64,000 bases of DNA, taken from NCBI RefSeq assembly GCF_023091745.1, contig NC_068910.1, positions 52,377,272 through 52,441,271 of the forward strand. The letters run 5' to 3'. How positions within the stretch are numbered: position 1 is the first letter of the stretch; each line of letters begins with the position of its first letter. This DNA is from Budorcas taxicolor (lineage: Eukaryota; Chordata; Mammalia; Artiodactyla; Bovidae). Under the pieces are notes generated by a model. The model saw nothing but the letters and a program-made list of their open reading frames with translations, had not been told where the DNA came from and searched no databases. The position numbers and the translations under genes were made by a program. Of the stretch, positions 33,277 to 44,402 are shown one piece after another.

Positions 33277-35303
33277 TCAGTTCAGTTCAGTCGCTCAGTC
33301 GTATCCGACTCTTTGCGACCCCATGAACCACAGCACTCCAGGCCTCCCTCTCCGTCACCAACTCCTGGAGTTCACCCAAAACCATGTCCATTGAGTCGGT
33401 GATGCCATCCAACCATCTCATCCTCTGTCGTCCCCTTCTCCTCCTGCCCTCAATCTTTCCCAGCAACAGGATCTTTTCCAGTATGTCAGCTCTTTGCATC
33501 AGGAGGCCAAAGTATTGGAGTTCCAGCTTCAACATCAGTCCTTTCAATGAACACCCAGGACTGATCTCCTTTAGGATGGACTGGTTGGATCTCCTTGCAG
33601 TCCAAGGGACTCTCAAGAGTCTTCTCCAACACCACAGTTCAAAAGCATCAATTCTTCAGTGCTCAGCTTTCTTTATAGTCCAACTCTCACATCCATACAT
33701 GACCACTGGAAAAACCATAGCCTTGACTAGATGGACCTTTGTTGGCAAAGTAATGTCTCTGCTTTTCAATATGCTGTCTAGGTTGGTCATAACTTTTCTT
33801 CCAAGGAGTAAGTGTCTTAATTTCATGGCTGCAATCACCATCTGCAGTGATTTTGGAGCCCCCCCCAAAATAAAGTCTGACACTGTTTTCCCATTTATTT
33901 CCCATGAAGTGATGGGACCTGATGCCATGATCTTAGTTTTCTGAATGTTGAGCTTTAAGCCAACTTTTTCACTCTCCTCTTTCACTTTCATCAAGGGGCT
34001 CTTTAGTTCTTCTTCACTTTCTGCCATAAGGGTGGTGTCATCTGCATATCTGAGGTTTTTGATATTTCCCCCAGCAATCTTGATTCCAGCTTGTGCTTCT
34101 TCCAGCCCAGCGTTTCTCATGATGTACTCTGCATATAAGTTAAATAAGCAGGATGACAATATACAGCCTTGAAGTACTCCTTTTCCTATTTGGAACCAGT
34201 CTGTTGTTCCATGTCCAGTTCTAACTGTTGCCTCCTGACCTGCATACAGGTTTCTCAAGAGTCAGGTCAGGTGGTCTGGTATTCCCATCTCTTTCAGAAT
34301 TTTCCACAGCTTATTGTGATCCACACAGTCAAAGGCTTTGGCATAGTCAATAAAGTAGAAGTAGATGCTTTTCTGGAACTCTCTTGCTTTTTCCATGATC
34401 CAGCAGATGTTGGCAATTTGATCTCTGGTTCTTCTGCCTTTTCTAAAACCAGCTTGAACATCTGGAAGTTCACGGTTCACGTATTGCTGAAGCCTGGCTT
34501 GGAGAATTTTGAGCATCACTTTACTAGCATGTGAGATGAGTGCAATTGTGCGGTAGTTTCAGCATTCTTTGGCATTGTCTTTCTTTGGGACTGGAATGAA
34601 AACTGACCTTTTCCAGTCCTGTGGCCACTGCTGAGTTTTCCACATTTGCTAGCATATGGAGTGCAGCACTTTCACAGCATCATCTTTCAGGATTTGCAAT
34701 AGTTCAACTGGAATTCCATCACCTCCACTAGCTTTGTTCGTAGTGATGCTTTCTAAGGCCCACTTGACTTCACATTCCAGGATGTCTGGCTCCAGGTGAG
34801 TGATCACACCATCGTGATTATCTGGGTCGTGAAGATCTTTTTTGTACAGTTCTTCTGTGTATTCCTGCCACCTCTTCTTAATATCTTCTGCTTCTGTTAG
34901 GTTCATACCATTTCTGTCCTTTACTGAGGCCATCTTTGCATGAAATGTCCCCTTGGTATCTAATTTTCTTGAAGAGATCTCTAGTCTTTCCCATTCTATT
35001 GTTTTCCTCCATTTCTTTGCATTGATCTCTGAGGAAACTTTTCTTATCTCTCCTTGCTATTCTGTGGAATTCTGAAATTCAAATGGATGTACCTTTACTT
35101 TTCTCCTTTGCTTTTTGCTTCTCTTCTTTTCACAGCTATTTGTAAGGCCTCCTCAGACAGCCATTTTGCTTTTTTGCATTTCTTTTTCTTGGGGATGGTC
35201 TTGATTTCTGTTTCCTGTACAATGTCACAAACCTCCATCCATAGTTCATCAGGCACTCTGTCTATCAGATCTAGTCCCTCAAATCTATTTCTCACTTCCA
35301 CTG
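33277..35303 (-). mobile_element. BovB LINE (RTE), 5'-truncated, nested
   Basis: Antisense copy of about 2.0 kb. The minus strand covers the endonuclease-RT linker (KKKKCKKAKWLSEEALQIAV), the CEVKWALESITTNKASGGDG segment without the nonsense codon seen in two sister copies, GFRKGRRTRDQ, IDYAKAFDCVDH, and an RT core with LRYADDTTL. It is broken by frameshifts and a stop after LHSIC. Flanks tagctcactct (33266-33276) and tagctcagtct (35304-35314) are an 11-bp target duplication with one mismatch. The 186-codon frame on the opposite strand (33384-33944) is antisense shadow. Confidence 0.95.
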
Positions 35304-35342
35304 TAGCTCAGTCTAGTTGACATGTAAAATTAACCATCACAC
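35304..35342 (-). repeat. Ancient mammalian repeat, right part
   Basis: The remainder of the repeat at 32790-33276, recognisable by agttgacatgtaaaattaacc. Confidence 0.6.
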
Positions 35343-35439
35343 TAATACTACAGGTATTTAATTAATAGGAAGTACTTGGCTATTTATAGTTCTCCAAACA
35401 CTCAATTCTATCCCATCTGAATTTGCAACCACCTGTGAG

Positions 35440-35570
35440 AGAAGTGTTCATTTTAATTAACATTCTCATTTTATAAATAAGGAAACTGAGGCTGGAGAGG
35501 TTCAATAACTAGTCCAAGAGAGCACAGTTAAGATGCTGTAGAACTAAGACACAAACAGAGAACTCCTAAG
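35440..35570 (-). repeat. MIR SINE
   Basis: Antisense MIR: cattctcattttataaataaggaaactgaggc, gagaggttcaataactagtcc, agcacagttaagatg. Diverged. Confidence 0.75.
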
Positions 35571-36298
35571 TTTTTCTCACCAGCTTCTCAGCCTGAAGCA
35601 AGCGCAACACATGGCCATCTACTGTTTGATGGGACCTTTACACTCTGCAGTAGAAAAACTTTACACCTTGCCGGGATCAAAGTCAAGGTAAGAGTTGGCT
35701 TCATTCTTAATCAAGAACCCTTGCCAAGAGGAAAGACAGGTCCTGTACAGGCTCACATAAGTGCTGCACTAATTCAGAAGGAAAGGGAACCCCAGGTTGG
35801 GAAGAAAAGACCTCAGCCTGAGCATCTTCACTTTCTTAGCCCCCTGGGCCTGATGCACTCTGTGCGCTTGGCTCTCAAGCCCACAGATGCACAAACGTTT
35901 TTAATGAGCTTGGTGTCAAACCACAGGCATCATGGGAGCAGGGCCCAGGCTCCTGATCAATGTGAGCAATATTTAGCCTTCCCAGGGCCCTGCTGGCTGC
36001 CCTCATCCATTCAGCAGTTCTGCAGTGCTATTTTTAGTGTGAAGTTAATAGAGATCCCTGGGGTGATGTGGAAAGGGGAAAGGCATTGGAGAAGTGCTGC
36101 TAAATTTGTAACCCAACAGAGCTCTCAGCTGGAGTTTCAGGAGGGAGATGATACAGGGACGAGGTGAACAGCCCACCATTGATCAGTGTAGGTCTTAACC
36201 AAGGGATTCTGTTTCAGGCTGCCCCCCAGGAGGGGCAGGGGGAGGAGAGACCAGCACAATCCTCCTTCCACCTCAGGGATAAAGTAAATAAAATAAAT
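35571..36298. other. Repeat-poor DNA, candidate conserved block
   Basis: No repeat was recognised. The part at about 35870-36115 (acgtttttaatgagc, tgatcaatgtgagcaatatttagcc, gctatttttagtgtgaagttaatagag) has the texture of conserved non-coding DNA. The 148-codon frame at 35721-36167 has no domain. Confidence 0.4.
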
Positions 36299-36299
36299 G

Positions 36300-36349
36300 T
36301 TGTGGGAAGGGGTAGATTGGGAGTTTGGGATTAGCAGATGCAAACTAGT
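36300..36349 (+). repeat. Ruminant L1 3' UTR (left part)
   Basis: gattgggagtttgggattagcagatgc is the start of an L1 3' UTR that continues after the nested SINE at 36572. Confidence 0.85.
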
Positions 36350-36571
36350 GTGTGTGCTATATAAGTTGCTTCAGTCATGTCAGCTGTTTACAACCCCAAG
36401 GACTATAGCCCGCCAGGTTCCTCCGTCCATGCAATTCTCCAAGCAAGAATACTGGGGTGGGTTGCCATTTCCTTCTCTGAGGGCTCTTCCCAAACGAGGA
36501 ATCAAACCCGTCTCTTAACATCTTCTACGCTGACAGGCAGATTCTTTACCACTAGCGCCACTTGGGAAGCC
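36350..36571 (-). repeat. Bov-tA SINE nested in L1
   Basis: Antisense copy, from gttgcttcagtcatgtcagc through cgccacttgggaagc. The 9-bp repeats caactagt-type (caaactagt at 36341-36349 and 36572-36580) are exact, giving a clear target-site duplication inside the L1 3' UTR. Confidence 0.94.
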
Positions 36572-36717
36572 CAAACTAGTATATATAAATGGAATGGATA
36601 AACAAGGTCTACTCTACAGCACAAGGAACTAAATTCAATATCCTGTGATGAACCATAATGGAAAAGAATATAAAAAGGGACGTATACATATGTATAAGTT
36701 TTTTAAAAATAAAATAA
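36572..36717 (+). repeat. Ruminant L1 3' UTR (right part)
   Basis: Continuation with ctacagcacaaggaac, ttcaatatcctgtgatgaacc, ataatggaaaagaatataaaaag and an A-rich end. Confidence 0.88.
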
Positions 36718-36718
36718 G

Positions 36719-36835
36719 GGAGTTCCCTGGCAGTCCAATGGTTAGGATTCAGCAATTGCACTGCCAGGGTTGAAGTTCCATGCCTGGTCAGGAACCAAGA
36801 CCCCACATGCTGCATGGTGCAGGCAAATAACCAAC
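36719..36835 (+). repeat. CHR-2-type SINE
   Basis: Head gggagttccctggcagtcc, gttaggattcagcaattgc, aggaaccaagaccccacatgctgc. It was inserted immediately at the A-rich end of the L1 3' UTR. Confidence 0.87.
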
Positions 36836-38084
36836 AACAGAAATGACAGCCTGCTCCATAAGCTTAACCTTTAAAAATGAAATATGAAATAAAATAAAAA
36901 TAATAGTATTCAGAGAGGAAAATCAGCCCATAAGCTTACGTTACCTTAAAACATATGTTAGGAAATAAAAACCATTCACTCTTAACTGATGTCAAATCTT
37001 TGGTTTCATATTTGAATAACCTCTACCCTAAGATTCCCCCTGGAAAGCTGTCAGTGTAATTAGAGCTATAACAAAGGACATATAGACTTACCCAGGAAAG
37101 AAAATTATGACAGGCTTGATCAAAATTACCCTATAAATATCACTTTGCTGTTTTAACTACCACGTTTTAGTTCTAGGGCCATGAAAATGAGTCATATGCT
37201 ACCAAAACCAGGCATGAAGTTTGATTCACTCCTTCTACAGCAGCCACACGTACAGATGCATCCGCTGAGAGACCTGCCCTGTGATTAATGTACATAAGGT
37301 CCCTGGTGGGCAAGTCCATAAATGTGATAGTTATACTGAAACAAAGCCTGTGGGAATAAAAATAGAAATCGAGAACTTTTTCTCTACCTTCCCGCTGCTA
37401 AGCCATGAACATCCCAAGTGAGGTTTCCCTGGACACAGGGATGGTAAAAGATGGCATAACGCTTGGCCAAGAAAAGTGCATTGGAGGCCACCATTTAACT
37501 GTTCAACCTTGCACATCACTCTTTTTTGTTTTGTTTTTTTTTAATCCTTGACAACTTTAGAGGGTTGATGGGCTTTCACCAAATTTGGAAACTACACCAA
37601 GAAACACAAAGGCAAGGAGGGTGGGTAGGGAAAACGAAGAGGAAAAAAAAAAATACAGTTCCATGTGCCTTCTTGGAACAACAGATTGACTAGTGAACAT
37701 TTTCAAATGAAGATTTTTTTTCCTATCATTTCTGATGTCGCTTATTGAACTTCACTATGAAGACTGAAGTCACAAAGGAAAATGTCTTACAAAGAGGAGA
37801 AAATGACTTATTCCCATCATAAACTCGAACAAAAGAAGCATCCCTAACACTTACTACATCATTTCATAAAAACAGGCTTTTTTACCTTGTTTCTGACTAA
37901 GAACACGGTCAGAAACCACTTCCTCTAGAAGTGGGAATCAGAGGCTTTGAAATCTGCTCACTGTTGCAAGATCGGATGCTGTCTGACTTACCAGAGGAAA
38001 ACATGACATTTTTATCTCTCTTGGGTCTACAAGAAAAATACTAGGTCTCTTTTCATAAAGACTTTTGTATAAAACATTAAGTAT
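36836..38084. other. AT-rich unique DNA
   Basis: No gene or repeat was recognised over about 1.2 kb. Confidence 0.5.
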
Positions 38085-38086
38085 TG

Positions 38087-38240
38087 AGACTTCCCTAGTG
38101 ATCCAGTGGCTAAGACCCCACCCTCCCAAGGCAGGAGGCCCAGGTTCAATCCCTGCTCAGGGAACTAGATCTCACATACTACAGCTAAAGATCCTTCTAA
38201 CCACAAATAAGACCCATCACAGCCAAAGACAATAAAATGA
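38087..38240 (+). repeat. CHR-2-type SINE
   Basis: Head gagacttccctagtgatcc, B-box-like ggttcaatccc, gggaactagatctcacatac, ending in agccaaagacaataaaatg. Confidence 0.88.
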
Positions 38241-38690
38241 TTTTATTTTTAATTTTAAAACCAAAAAACAGAAAACAAATAAAATAGTAAATATTAACAA
38301 CCAAATTAAGAAGATTATTAAAATAAAGATTTAGAGTTTTCAGAACTGTTGGTTCAAACATTGGAAAGGTCAATTTATTAGTCTTCCAGATTTGTTTTGA
38401 TTCTACAGGGATCCAGTGGCCATCAACTCTGTTCTTCTTTGGGAAGCTAGAAGGAGGAGGTGAGAACGTGTCCCACGAGTCACATATATTCAGCTCTATC
38501 ATCCAGGGAGGTGGGGTGTTGCTCTTTCTAGTGGCTGCCCTGAGGAGCCCCAACTATAGAGGGAGGGAAGGAGAACAGGTCATGAGGTGGGGATGGCAAA
38601 AGAATATTCCCAGGAACAGGAAGATCAGCCAAGCAGGATGAGGAGGTATAACCCCAAACTAGTCAGAAACTACAGAAGGAGCCCATCATT
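38241..38690. other. Unique DNA
   Basis: Nothing recognised. A-rich after the SINE tail. The 118-codon minus-strand frame has no motif. Confidence 0.5.
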
Positions 38691-38691
38691 A

Positions 38692-39045
38692 CAGAGTGAA
38701 GTAAATTGAAAGGAGAAAAACAAGCATCATATATTAACGTATACATATATATGAAACCTAGAAAAACGGTACAGATGACACAGGGGGCAGGGAATGGTAG
38801 GACAAACCAGGAAAGCGGTACTGACATATATACATGGTTATGTATAAAAGAGACAGCTAGTGGGAAGTGCTGTACAGCTCAGAGAGCTCTGCTTGGTGCC
38901 CTGTGATGGCCTAGAAGAGTGGGATGGAGCAGGGAGGTCCAAGAGGGAGGGGAAATATGTGTACAGAGCTGACTCACTTCATTGCACAGCAGAAACTAAT
39001 ACAACATTGTACAGTAATCATACTCCAATTTGAAAAGAAAAAGAA
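38692..39045 (+). repeat. Ruminant L1 3' UTR
   Basis: Motifs in order: agagtgaagtaaattgaaagg, tatatgaaacctagaaaaacgg, tgctgtacagctcagagagc, gcacagcagaaactaatacaacattgt and an A-rich end. An internal part is shortened relative to other copies. Confidence 0.9.
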
Positions 39046-39700
39046 AGGAACTCTGTTCTTCCCTCTTCTACGGAGGGTAGGATTTTCGACCAACATGTCA
39101 CCATCACTGAGATAACCTTCATGTTTTGCCTTTATCATCACAGAGGATTTTCAACCATCATCCAGGGCAGCTGTCGATCTGTCCTCCTGAGGAATTGCTG
39201 GTTTTGCTACCAGAATGTCTCCTCTGTCTGTTTCCATCAGACACTGGCATTTTGGTTATAACAGTTAGTGAAAGCCAAGCACTGATGTTCCAAACCAGTT
39301 ATTAATATTATCTCTGTCTCCTCAAAAGCCATATTGTTCGCCCTGTATCTCATGAGCACCCTTTTTTCAGTGAAAAATTGGAGATTGCCACTGTCCCTAA
39401 GAACATAGAGGAGCCTCTGCCCCCACTGATGCCACCCCCTAATCAGATTAAAAAGCTGCAGAAGCGCTGTCCCAACTGCCTCTATCCTAGCACGTTGCTC
39501 AGCGGACTAACCTGCTCTCCTAATCTACCAGTGGGGACTTCGACCTGGGTCCCACACACAGAACAAGAGGGTCTTTTCTAACAGATGGATCCCCCCTGCC
39601 CTCTCCCACTCAGGCCCTGAACTCCAAAACTGGGGAATACAACCTGACCTGGCCACACTATCACGTGACCTTAGGCATTCCGTGTTCACATTTCTGTCTG
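39046..39700. other. Unique DNA
   Basis: No gene or repeat was recognised. Confidence 0.5.
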
Positions 39701-40500
39701 AATCGCAACTCTGGGGGGCAGGGAGGAGGGGCGGGTGGTGAGAAGCCAGCATTAGATTAATAAGATTCACAGGGAAATAATGATTCCCTAATTTAGCAGC
39801 AAAGAGAGAATGGGAACAACCTTCAAATGTCATCATCCGAGGTGCTGTTGAAATACCTCCCTTTTCTGACACAATTCTGTCAATTAGCTGAGCAGAGCAA
39901 TTACCATTCCTTTCTCTTTTTTATTTGCAAAGAACCAAAACTTTGTAAGGATGATAAATGACTCCCTGGAAAATTCAATGCTGGTTCTGCTAAATTTGCA
40001 CTTTCCGTATTGTAAGGGTTTTGGTGGATTTTTTTTTCCCAGTTATGTCTCATAATCAATAGGGTGGGCAGCTTAAAAAACAAAACAAAACCGAAAAAAA
40101 ACCATGCTGTGTAGAATTCAGACATGGGGCCTTCCAAGAAATCAGACATACTCAGATCCATCCAAGTGACCAGCAAATGAATACCGATCTCAGCGTAATT
40201 AGTACAGTCGAGGACGTTGTTAGCTAAATGATGAAGTAAATCTCATTTTAATTGTTTAGAATCCTATTCCCATTCCCCTCAAAAGAAGAAAAGGAAATGT
40301 ATTCAGATTATGACCTTTGAGAATTCTGGGCTCATTAGCGTTTCACATAACACGGCACAGAACTGAAGCAGGAGCGACTCCGCAGTGGTCCCCTCACTGC
40401 GGCGTGTTCCTCGTTAATGGCATGAAATTAAGGAGGTGTCAGAGTTGGTCCCGGGTCTCGGTTGACTATGGCTTACAAACAGTATCTTCAGTCCAATATA
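39700..40500. other. Repeat-free block, candidate conserved non-coding DNA
   Basis: About 800 bases with no SINE, LINE or LTR, and AT-rich motifs: agcattagattaataag, ctgtcaattagctgagc, agcgtaattagtac, ctcattttaattgtttag. A CpG-bearing stretch follows (tcactgcggcgtgttcctcgttaatgg). This suggests regulatory DNA. No coding frame was recognised. Confidence 0.4.
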
Positions 40501-41100
40501 ATAGCCAGCTTACAGTGGTTAAACCTGTCCATTAAAAAAAAAAAAAAAGACAAACGAGATCTAATTTTGCTCCAGTGCTGGGACAGGGGACAAAAAGAAC
40601 AGAGAGGTGGGCACTGAGGCATACCCTGACCAGGTTCAGAATGTTCTGGAGCTTGGGGGCTCTCCACAGCTGTAGGAAAGGAGGAGGCTGGAAGGAAGTG
40701 AGGAAAACTAGGCACAGACAGGGACCAGGGAAGGGAAGGGAAAGGAGAAAACCGAAGAGTAGAGAGACAGGGAGAGAGAGGTCATCCCGCCCATCATTGC
40801 CCCCCAAGGCCACCAGCATCCTCGAGACAGACTGCCCTCCATGGTTACGACTGAAGTCAAAGTCAAGGAAGAGGCCCAGAGACGGCTGTTTCCAAGGCTC
40901 TCCACCTGGAAGAGCCCAGCCCAGCTCCACACATCATCTGGCTGAAGAGCTCTCTTCCATTACCCATGGCTGTATCACAAACCACCCCAACCATCTATTC
41001 TTCATGGTTCTCTGGATGTTTTGAGTTTAGCTCCAGGGGATGTAGCTGTGGTCACTCCTCTGGCTGCGTTTGTGCAGGTGCTCGGCTGGGTTGGGACTTC
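40501..41100. other. Unique DNA with A-run and purine-rich tract
   Basis: A 15-base A-run lies at 40534-40549. A purine-rich stretch at about 40670-40785 (gggaagggaagggaaaggag) explains the long open frame at 40575-41024, which has charged low-complexity composition. Confidence 0.5.
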
Positions 41101-41121
41101 CAAGATGGTCTCTCTCTTTTT

Positions 41122-41333
41122 AAAATCTTTATTTTTTTATTTGGCTGTGCTGGGCCTTAATCACAGCACTCAGGATCGTTGATCTTCATTGAGGCTTGCG
41201 GGGTCTTTAGCTGCAGCATGGAAGATGTTTAGTTTCAGCCTGTGGGATCTAGTTCTCTCTAACCAGGGATTGAACTCAGGCCCCCTGCATTGGGAGCACA
41301 GAGTCTTAGCCACTGGACCACCAGGGAAGTCCC
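41122..41333 (-). repeat. CHR-2-type SINE, long form
   Basis: Antisense copy: an A-tail complement (tttatttttttatttgg), gctgcagcatgg, B-box complement gggattgaactc, and gtccactgg-type A-box complement. It ends at ccagggaagtcccc. Exact 13-bp repeats caagatggtctct at 41101-41113 and 41336-41348 are the target-site duplication. Confidence 0.95.
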
Positions 41334-41348
41334 CGCAAGATGGTCTCT

Positions 41349-41734
41349 GAGCACAAAGGCTGTCGGTACATGTGGCATCGCATTGTTGGGTAATCAACTG
41401 GAGCCTGGTGGCCGACAGCCAAGAGAGGCTCCCAAGAGAACCAGCCCTGGGAAAACTAGCGCTCATCTAGCCTCTGTCTGCTTTCTGCTGCCCCATTGGC
41501 CAGAGTAACTCACATGACCAAGTCCTGTGTTATTGTGGGAGGGGCCACCCAAGAGTCTGCGTTCCAAGACCCACGGTTCACTGGAGAATACCAGTCTCCC
41601 ACAAGGGCACAGGCCACCTCGGAATCCAAGCCCTTTCTGAGACTTCACCTCTGTTCCACTGAGGCTGCTGGAATGCAGGTAGCGCAGCAGGGTTGCAGGA
41701 ACTGCCCTGGGTTTGAGGTTTGCTCACACACGCG
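41349..41734. other. Unique DNA
   Basis: Nothing recognised. Confidence 0.5.
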
Positions 41735-41940
41735 TGGCTTCTCCTGTGGCTCAGTGGTAAAGCACCCACCTGCGGTGCAGGACAGGAGACGCCGGTTCAA
41801 TCCCTGGGTCAGGAAGATTCCCCTGGAGAAGGAAATGGTAACCCACTCCAGTATTCTTGCCTGAGAAATCCCATGGACAGAGAAGCCTGACGGGCTACAG
41901 TCCATGGGGTCACAGAGTTAGGCATGACTTAGCGACTAAA
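41735..41940 (+). repeat. Bov-tA SINE
   Basis: Sense copy: tggcttctcctgtggctcagtgg, B-box ggttcaatccc, the BovA part and ggcatgacttagcgactaaac. It ends in a cacacacacata tract. Confidence 0.94.
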
Positions 41941-41959
41941 CCACCACACACACATACAC

Positions 41960-42940
41960 GCCCCCAGGGTTCCTTGGTTCTGTCAATGGTACCACGATCC
42001 ATTCGTTTGTGCATGTCAGATCCTGCCTTAACATCACCTCCGCCTCCTCACATCCTAACAGTCCATTACCAGGTCCCCTTCAGGAAAGGACATCACTTTG
42101 GGGAAGACACTGTTCAACCCGACAGTACAATGAGCGCTAAGCACGAGGCGGCAGCTAACGAAGAAATGAGCAAACAAGCAGGCAAATGTGAGAGTGGATG
42201 GTCAGCCAGGTGAAACCAGCCACCACCGTGTGCCAAAACCACCAGAGCGGCCTTTACAAGTCCCTGTGGGCACCGCTCTATGAAGGGGAAAGGCTTTGCT
42301 GTCAATACCTTGAGCCCCTGGCCTCTCTTTGGGGATGAACGTTCAAAATACAGTGTTTATCAAAACTTTCCAGAAAGCATGAACATGCCTCTCAAAATGA
42401 AAAGGCAACGGTGCTCTCAGTAAGGAGCCTCCAGGCTCCGTGGAGGGGGATCTCAGGAGCCACAACGTTTCTGACAGGTGGCCCACCCTCCTGGTCTGTC
42501 ACACACCCCCAAACTCAGTTCTCCCAGATTATCATTTTTCTTAATTAGGCCTGAATTGGGGTTCATCCAACACAATGACAGGTGCCCAGAGAGGGCCCAT
42601 CTTATTTCCCTGCTCAGCCCTCATTACAAGTCTCAGCTGAGAAACTGCTGAGCCCTGACATTGCACATTTATTTAGAATTGCAAACACCTGTGCACTAGA
42701 AAACCAGGCCAGCAGAAAGCCTAGCCTCTTCGGTGCCCCCCCCGGCCCCAGCAGCCTCTATTCTCAGGGGCGACCTGTCCTCCTGCACCCACCTTGGAGG
42801 CCAGCCAGAAGCCGGAAGGCTCAGTGATTCACACACTTAATGAAGGCAGCACCCCACACACACCTGAGCACCCGGGCAGAAAGCCTCAGCAGTGTGGACC
42901 CTTCCCACACTACGGTGCTTCCCACCAATGGTTAAAAAAA
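41960..42940. other. Unique DNA
   Basis: No repeat or coding signal was recognised. The AT-rich stretch near 42530 (tttttcttaattaggcctg) is isolated. Confidence 0.5.
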
Positions 42941-42949
42941 AAAAATCAT

Positions 42950-43260
42950 TGCAGGGCCAGGAGGCTTGGTAAATAGCATTAGCCTAAGGAAGAAGCAGAT
43001 TTCCTGAGCCCAGCTGAGAAATACAATTAAGTTGTAATATTTTGTCAAGGCTTGTCCTCCTCCTGACTGTTTATCAGTGTTAAGAGACAATTTATACTTT
43101 GCAGTTCTCTGGGATGGTGAGTATATCTCACAGCAGGCAGGTGAGATTAAACTGTCTGTCACGGGCTGCCGGCCTTCCCGTGTTGCTGCAGACAAACAGC
43201 CGGGGAGATGCCAGCCCCTGACCCCTGGTGGATCTGCTGACTTGGAGCCACAATAGCCGT
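42950..43260. other. Candidate conserved non-coding block
   Basis: Repeat-free. Motifs include aaatacaattaagttgtaatattttgtc, tgactgtttatcagtgttaagagac and aggtgagattaaactgtctgtc, followed by a CpG-bearing stretch (gtcacgggctgccggcc). It looks like regulatory DNA, unproven. Confidence 0.38.
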
Positions 43261-43685
43261 GAGAAGGACCCACCATCTCCTCCTCAAAGCTAACGATTAC
43301 TGGGAAACAGGAATCTGAACCAACAGGAAGATTCAGGACCCAGTGAGAGGGGAGGTGGTCCCCTCTTCAGAACACAATATGAGATTTCTTAGCCTTACTC
43401 CCAAGGGTCTCTGATTCCCCAATAAGTTGAAGGTGGGGTCCACTGGAGGCCCCCATTGTTAGAGGGAACTCTGTCACTAAGATGAAGGTACCCTGATTAG
43501 GCCATTTCCTCACACAAGCTGAAGGAACACAATCAAGTAAGTACGTGTATCTCTGAGATGACATATTTAGCCTGTCTTGAAATTCAATCAGCCTTGGATG
43601 TCTCTTTCTGTTATAAAGGGTTTCAGCACATTAAATAACTGAAAATCTGTTGACTCTCTTTATCGTCCTATGTTTTATTCACTTG
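43261..43685. other. Unique DNA
   Basis: Nothing recognised. Confidence 0.5.
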
Positions 43686-43689
43686 AAAA

Positions 43690-44165
43690 TGAGCGCTCAT
43701 GTCCCCAGAAAGACTTGCACAGGGATGCTCATGGCTTCTTTTATTCAAAACAGCCCTAAACTAGAAACAACCCAAGCGTCCATCAACAAGAGATGGGATA
43801 AACAGGTAGTGGTGTATTCGTACAATGGAATACTGCTCTTCAGTGAAACACAGCAAGCAGCTGACATATGCAACAATGTGGATGATCCTCATAGACATCA
43901 TGTGGAGAGAAAGAAGCCAGATCCAAAAAAGTACAGACTGTCTGATACCATTTCTATGAAGTACAAGATCAGTCAAACTTGATTTTGGTCACATGTCACG
44001 AGAGTGGTGATCTCTGGAGGGGGGTATTGACTGGAAGGGTGTTCTCTGAGGTGACAGAAATGTTCTAGTGGTCACACACCTTGTAAAAAGTCATCAAGCT
44101 GGACACTTACGATTTGTTCATTTTAATGCATGGAAATTAAACCTCAAATTTTAAAAACTTCTGAA
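43690..44165 (+). repeat. Older L1 3' end (L1MA-like)
   Basis: Diverged ORF2 terminus and 3' UTR: aaactagaaacaacccaagcg, catcaacaagagatgg, tacaatggaatactgctcttcag, gtctgataccatttctatgaag, gtcatcaagctggacacttacg, and a final cattttaatgcatggaaattaaacctc. Its structure is closer to older mammalian L1 than to the ruminant L1 ends elsewhere in the window. Confidence 0.82.
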
Positions 44166-44324
44166 ATTCATTCATGGTGTCATTTAACTTGAATTAATAT
44201 CTCCCAACCTACTAAACTGTCCCAACCTTCCAGTAGTTTGCTGAAAATTAACTTCTCAACACTCGGGGACTGTTGGCTCCTCCAGCAGACCATGAACTCC
44301 CAGCTCTTTATGGGGCCCTCAGAT

Positions 44325-44402
44325 GGTTGCTGGATGGATGGATGTATAAGTGGATGGAGGAATGGATGGATGGATCGATGGATGGATGAATGGGTAGGTG
44401 GT
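44325..44402. repeat. (GGAT)n microsatellite
   Basis: Imperfect tetranucleotide array (tggatggatggatg, ggaatggatggatgg, tggatggatgaatggg) interrupted by single-base changes. Confidence 0.95.

Noticed and set aside
33384..33944. 186-codon plus-strand open frame
   Set aside because: It is antisense to the BovB reverse transcriptase region. Similar antisense frames occur at 16832-17386 and 28273-28782 in the other BovB copies.
40575..41024. 149-codon open frame, rich in lysine, arginine and glycine
   Set aside because: It follows a purine-rich tract and has low-complexity charged composition, an opposing 132-codon frame and no domain.
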